From JAIMBK01 sp040755975 (GTDB lineage Bacteria > Bacillota > Desulfotomaculia > Desulfotomaculales > Nap2-2B): a DNA stretch of 16,396 nucleotides. How positions within the stretch are numbered: the first letter of the stretch is position 1; every line of letters begins with the position of its first letter. The DNA lies in NCBI GenBank assembly GCA_040755975.1, contig JBFLZY010000063.1, positions 1 through 16,396 of the forward strand, written 5' to 3'. Of the stretch, positions 13,400 to 16,396 are shown piece by piece. The position numbers and the translations under genes are program-made. Below the pieces are notes generated by a model. It did not search any database and was not told the DNA's origin. It was given only the letters and a program-made list of their open reading frames with translations.

Positions 13400-14739
13400 T
13401 GACCCGTTTCCAATTGAAAGAAATCTGGCAAAACGTCTTGGGCACCCTTGAGCCGCGCTTAAGCAAGCACTCCTTTGAAACCTGGATCAGGCCGTTGCAA
13501 CCGCTTGGTTTTTATAACAACAACATTTTCTTCACGGTACCGGATTCTTTTACCCGCGACTGGCTGATCAACCATTACGCCCCCTTAATTAAAACAATAA
13601 TCAGAAATATTTTAAGCGAAGATGTTCAGCTGGAATTTTTAATTCACGATGAAATACCGGAAACGCTTCTCACCCGCCTGCAACGATCGTCTCCCGAGGA
13701 TAAGTTTTTGGAAGGTGTCCAACTGCACCCCCGGTACACTTTTGAAACTTTCGTGGTGGGGAATAGCAACCGCTTTGCGCACGCCGCCTGCATGGCGGTG
13801 GCCGAGTCGCCGGCGGCGGCTTACAACCCGCTTTTTATCTACGGCGGTGTAGGCCTTGGCAAAACCCATCTCATGCACGCCATCGGCCACTACATAATCA
13901 AGAACAGTAAAAACCTCAAGGTTATGTACGTAACGACCGAAAAATTTACCAACGAGCTAATCAGCGCTATAAGAGAAGATGACACGGAGGAATTCCGCAG
14001 TAAATACAGGAGCATCGATATTTTGCTGGTGGACGACATTCAGTTTTTAGCCAAAAAAGAAAGAACCCAGGAAGAATTTTTCCACACCTTTAATACATTA
14101 TACGAAGCTAATAAACAGATCATTATTTCGAGCGACCGGCCCCCGCGCGACATACCTACGCTGGAGGACAGGCTCCGCTCAAGGTTTGAGTGGGGTTTAA
14201 TAACTGACATCCAGCCACCGGATTTAGAAACGCGCATCGCCATCCTCCAAAAAAAAGCTCAATTGGAAAATCTTGAAATTCCACTGGACACCCTTTCTTA
14301 TATCGCCAGTAAAATTGAGTCGAACATCCGGGAATTGGAAGGAGCACTGATTAAACTTATTGCTCACGCCACTCTTTACAGGTGTGAAATCAACTGCGAG
14401 GTGGCCAGGGAAGCCCTGAAAGATTATTTGTCTAAAAATGAAAAACCGAGGCAGATTAATATTTCACTTATTCAAAGGGTTGTCGCCGAACATTACAACA
14501 TTCGCCCGGAAGATCTGCGCTCGAAAAAACGCACCAGGGACGTTGCCTTCCCAAGGCAATTGGCCATGTACCTGTGCCGCAAACTTATGGACACTTCACT
14601 ACCGAAGATTGGGGAAGAGTTTGGCGGTCGGGATCACACCACCGTCCTGCACGCTCTGGAAAAAATAGCGGAACAAATGAAGGTGGATTACTCCTTACAA
14701 ACAACAATTTCAGAAATAGAAGAAAAAATCCGGCAGTAA
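13399..14739 (+). CDS. dnaA: Chromosomal replication initiator protein DnaA
   Basis: 446 residues from ATG 13399. All four domains are present: an N-terminal interaction domain (about 1-80, FQLKEIWQNVL, HSFETWIRPL), a short linker, and the AAA+ domain with Walker A GGVGLGKTH (about 149-157) and Walker B ILLVDDIQFL. The C-terminal DNA-binding domain carries RDVAFPRQLAMYLCRKL and GGRDHTTVLHALEKI. It binds DnaA boxes and opens the origin. TTG 13390 is also in frame, three bases after GGAGGG; ATG 13399 is 12 bases from it. The family N-terminus does not decide, but ATG is preferred. The linker is short, about 20-25 residues. Confidence 0.97.
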   Translation: MTRFQLKEIWQNVLGTLEPRLSKHSFETWIRPLQPLGFYNNNIFFTVPDSFTRDWLINHYAPLIKTIIRNILSEDVQLEFLIHDEIPETLLTRLQRSSPEDKFLEGVQLHPRYTFETFVVGNSNRFAHAACMAVAESPAAAYNPLFIYGGVGLGKTHLMHAIGHYIIKNSKNLKVMYVTTEKFTNELISAIREDDTEEFRSKYRSIDILLVDDIQFLAKKERTQEEFFHTFNTLYEANKQIIISSDRPPRDIPTLEDRLRSRFEWGLITDIQPPDLETRIAILQKKAQLENLEIPLDTLSYIASKIESNIRELEGALIKLIAHATLYRCEINCEVAREALKDYLSKNEKPRQINISLIQRVVAEHYNIRPEDLRSKKRTRDVAFPRQLAMYLCRKLMDTSLPKIGEEFGGRDHTTVLHALEKIAEQMKVDYSLQTTISEIEEKIRQ

Positions 14740-14879
14740 TAAAAGAAATAATTTAATTATTAACTTTTTTTACACAAGACATGTGCCTCACCAGACATTA
14801 AAAAAGTGATTTTTCCACTTATGCAGAGACACTACTACGGATACTTATTTATTTATCTTTTTGAAAGGATGTTGCCAAG
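14740..14879 (+). other. oriC right part: AT-rich tract and DnaA-box-like sites between dnaA and dnaN
   Basis: A 140-bp gap without a gene. Bases 14738-14771 are almost pure A/T, a plausible unwinding element. TTTTACACA (14768-14776) fits TTWTNCACA, and TTTTCCACT (14811-14819) is one mismatch away. AAGTG/CACTT (around 14805-14820) forms a weak hairpin. The arrangement parallels the dnaA-dnaN region of B. subtilis, where the origin opens. A dnaN promoter was not resolved. Confidence 0.6.
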
Positions 14880-15983
14880 GTGAATTTTACCACCACTAAA
14901 TCAAATTTATTACACGTCGTGCAAACCGTGTACAGGTCGAGCCAGGCAAAAGCTACCTTACCAATTCTGGGGGGAATTTTATTTAAAAGTCAAGACGGCA
15001 AGCTGACCGCTACTTCCACGGATATTGACCTTACACTGCAATGCCGGGTACCGGTGGAAATTATCCGGGAAGGAGTGATTTGCCTGCCGGCGCGCCAGAT
15101 TATGGACATCGTCCGGTGCCTGCCCGACGCGGTCATCCAGATTGAGAATGATGAAGAGACCAACAGCGTAAAAATCCTTTATGACGATTCCCAGATAAAC
15201 CTGAAGGGTTATCCTCCAGATCAATTTCCGGCCCTGCCGGAGTTGTCCGAGCAGGCCTCCTTCCAGCTTACACAGGGTTTACTAAAGGAGATGATCAGGC
15301 AGACCATTTACGCCGTCTCCACGGATAAAACGCGCCCGCTTTTCACGGGAGTCCTGTTTGAAAATTGCGATCAAAAGTTGCGGCTGGTGGCCACCGACAC
15401 GCACCGCCTGGCGCTGCGCGAAACAGAAATAGAGAGCGGGCAATTCAACAACGTGATTGTTCCGGGCAACGCCCTTTCGGAGTTGACCAGAATAATCCGC
15501 AATGAAGAAGAACCCGCTGAAGTGACCATCAGTAAAAACCACATCTCCTTTACCTTAAAGGACGCTCTGTTGATTTCCAGGCTCATCGCCGGCCAGTTCC
15601 CTTCTTATAGCCAGATCATCCCCAACAGTTTCACGGCCCGCCTGGTAATGAGTACGGTTGAATTAAGCAACGCCCTGGCGCGGGCGGCCCTGTTGATTGA
15701 TGAAGAAATGCCTGTTTTGCGGTTTAACCTGGACGCAGCACAATCACTCATTTCCCTACATACGTCTTCCGGCTGGATTAAAGAGCGCCTGAAGGCAAAT
15801 TACCAGGGGGAGGCAATGGAAATTTACTTTAACGCCAGATACCTGATTGAAACCTTGCGCGTTATCCCCAACGAAGAAGTGGCGGTTAATTTTACCGGTC
15901 CGCTGAGCGCCGCAATCATTCAGCCGGCGGGAAGAGACGACTGCCTGGCGCTCCTCTTGCCGGCCCGCCCGAAGAACAGTTAA
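14880..15983 (+). CDS. dnaN: DNA polymerase III sliding clamp (beta subunit)
   Basis: 367 residues, normal length for the three-domain beta clamp. It starts MNFTTTKSNLLHVVQTV, contains ATLPILGGILF and RPLFTGVLFE, and LRLVATDTHRLALRE, a conserved clamp motif. The C-terminus ends LLLPARPKNS, where most clamps have a Pro-Val/Met-Arg ending. The start is GTG 14880; GAAAGGA lies about 11 bases upstream. It follows dnaA by 140 bp and is followed after 25 bp by a remB-like gene instead of recF. Confidence 0.97.
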   Translation: MNFTTTKSNLLHVVQTVYRSSQAKATLPILGGILFKSQDGKLTATSTDIDLTLQCRVPVEIIREGVICLPARQIMDIVRCLPDAVIQIENDEETNSVKILYDDSQINLKGYPPDQFPALPELSEQASFQLTQGLLKEMIRQTIYAVSTDKTRPLFTGVLFENCDQKLRLVATDTHRLALRETEIESGQFNNVIVPGNALSELTRIIRNEEEPAEVTISKNHISFTLKDALLISRLIAGQFPSYSQIIPNSFTARLVMSTVELSNALARAALLIDEEMPVLRFNLDAAQSLISLHTSSGWIKERLKANYQGEAMEIYFNARYLIETLRVIPNEEVAVNFTGPLSAAIIQPAGRDDCLALLLPARPKNS

Positions 15984-16008
15984 GTGGTTAAAGAAAGGGG
16001 AAAAATAC

Positions 16009-16230
16009 GTGTTCTTACATTTAGGGAAGGATGTAGTGGTTTCCAAGGAGGATATTATTATGATTTTAGATTACCGCACTGACATCAAAACCTTGCTTGA
16101 TGAAGAAGGTTTTATCCGCAACCTGGCCGAAGAGGGCAAGGAGAAGTCCTGGGTGATTACTTCCCGGGAAGTTTTTATCTCACCTATTTCCAGTAGTACC
16201 TTAAAAAGAAGGGCGGAAAATTTTATTTAA
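16009..16230 (+). CDS. remB: RemA-family (DUF370) regulator, RemB/YaaB-like
   Basis: 73 residues. The N-terminus MFLHLGKDVVVSKEDIIMIL and the C-terminal part SWVITSREVFISPISSSTLK match the DUF370/RemA-like family, and the position near dnaN and gyrase genes points to RemB (YaaB) rather than RemA. RemA-type proteins are DNA-binding regulators of matrix and osmoprotection genes in B. subtilis; RemB's own role is less clear. GTG 16009 has AAAGGGG nine bases upstream. It is cotranscribed with dnaN. The protein is slightly shorter than many relatives, ending just after the conserved KRRAE. Confidence 0.88.
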   Translation: MFLHLGKDVVVSKEDIIMILDYRTDIKTLLDEEGFIRNLAEEGKEKSWVITSREVFISPISSSTLKRRAENFI

Positions 16231-16324
16231 ATAAAAGGTCTCCTGCGGCCCGGTATCCGGCGGGTGTTGGGCCGTGTAAAATTTCAGTAGGCACCAAAAA
16301 GGGGATCAGCCCCCTGAAAAAGAA

Positions 16325-16384
16325 ATGAGACCTCACGCGCCCAAAAAACACCAAAAATCAAGCTAAAGGAGTGTGAGGTCTCAT
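16325..16384 (+). repeat. 12-bp perfect inverted repeat around a translation start
   Basis: ATGAGACCTCAC (16325-16336) and GTGAGGTCTCAT (16373-16384) are exact inverted copies with a 36-bp loop. The right arm contains the ATG at 16383, and the loop holds the ribosome binding site AAAGGAG (16365-16371). A third GGTCTC occurs at 16237-16242. Upstream lie a weak hairpin GGGG-ATCAG-CCCC (16301-16313) and CGGCCC/GGGCCG (16246-16251 with 16269-16274). The pattern suggests the end of a mobile element or a translational control structure. Confidence 0.6.
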
Positions 16385-16396
16385 GCTAAATATTCG
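16383..16396 (+). CDS. 5' end of a gene cut by the window edge
   Basis: ATG 16383 follows AAAGGAG (16365-16371) by 11 bp and opens MLNI, then runs off the window. Four codons cannot identify it. It does not begin like RecF or GyrB, which usually follow here. The flanking inverted repeats make a transposase-type gene possible, but this is a guess. Confidence 0.3.

Noticed and set aside
16297..16317. Minus-strand terminator-like AGGGG/CCCCT hairpin with TTTT
   Set aside because: Only five pairs and no minus-strand gene nearby that it would serve; may be part of a mobile-element end.

Overview
The window spans a chromosomal replication origin of a Gram-positive bacterium of the class Clostridia, most likely a Peptococcales-type organism (Desulfotomaculum/Pelotomaculum-like). 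That assignment is an inference from the gene order rpmH-rnpA-yidD-yidC-jag-mnmE-mnmG-rsmG divergent from dnaA-dnaN, frequent TTG/GTG starts, strong Shine-Dalgarno sites, a RemA-family gene and a SpoIIE/RsbU-type partner-switching module. No taxon-specific marker was available to confirm it.

Layout, left to right. Positions 1-610 hold no recognisable gene, only an unidentified open frame entering from the left edge. Positions 611-5355 (+) form a signalling operon. It starts with a cyclic di-GMP-I riboswitch (611-707) and an intrinsic terminator (740-769). Five tightly packed genes follow: a Cys4/PilZ-like/PAS/RsbW-type ATPase protein, a STAS antagonist, a SpoIIE/RsbU-type PP2C phosphatase, a second STAS antagonist, and a FapA-family (DUF342) protein. 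The operon converges on a minus-strand tRNA-His followed by a broken tRNA-Gln whose 3' half is replaced by an inverted copy of its own 5' half. Next on the minus strand come a GNAT acetyltransferase with its own promoter and a DUF503 gene that may be coupled to a 28-codon leader ORF.

Positions 6758-13206 (-) are the conserved left arm of the origin: rsmG, mnmG, mnmE (RNA modification), jag, yidC, yidD (membrane insertion), rnpA and rpmH. Between jag and mnmE lies about 300 bp of highly structured non-coding DNA ending in an intrinsic terminator directly before mnmE, a candidate structured RNA or attenuator. Positions 13207-13398 and 14740-14879 flank dnaA and look like a bipartite oriC, with DnaA-box-like sites, an AT-rich tract and divergent rpmH and dnaA promoters.

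Right of the origin, dnaA, dnaN and a remB-like gene run rightward. recF, normally found between dnaN and remB, is absent here. The last 160 bp contain inverted repeats and a ribosome binding site leading into a gene cut by the window edge, possibly a mobile element.

Functionally, the most interesting part is the left operon. A c-di-GMP-sensing RNA appears to gate a complete kinase/antagonist/phosphatase partner switch with two antagonists and a FapA protein, with no sigma factor in the cluster. Its output is unknown.
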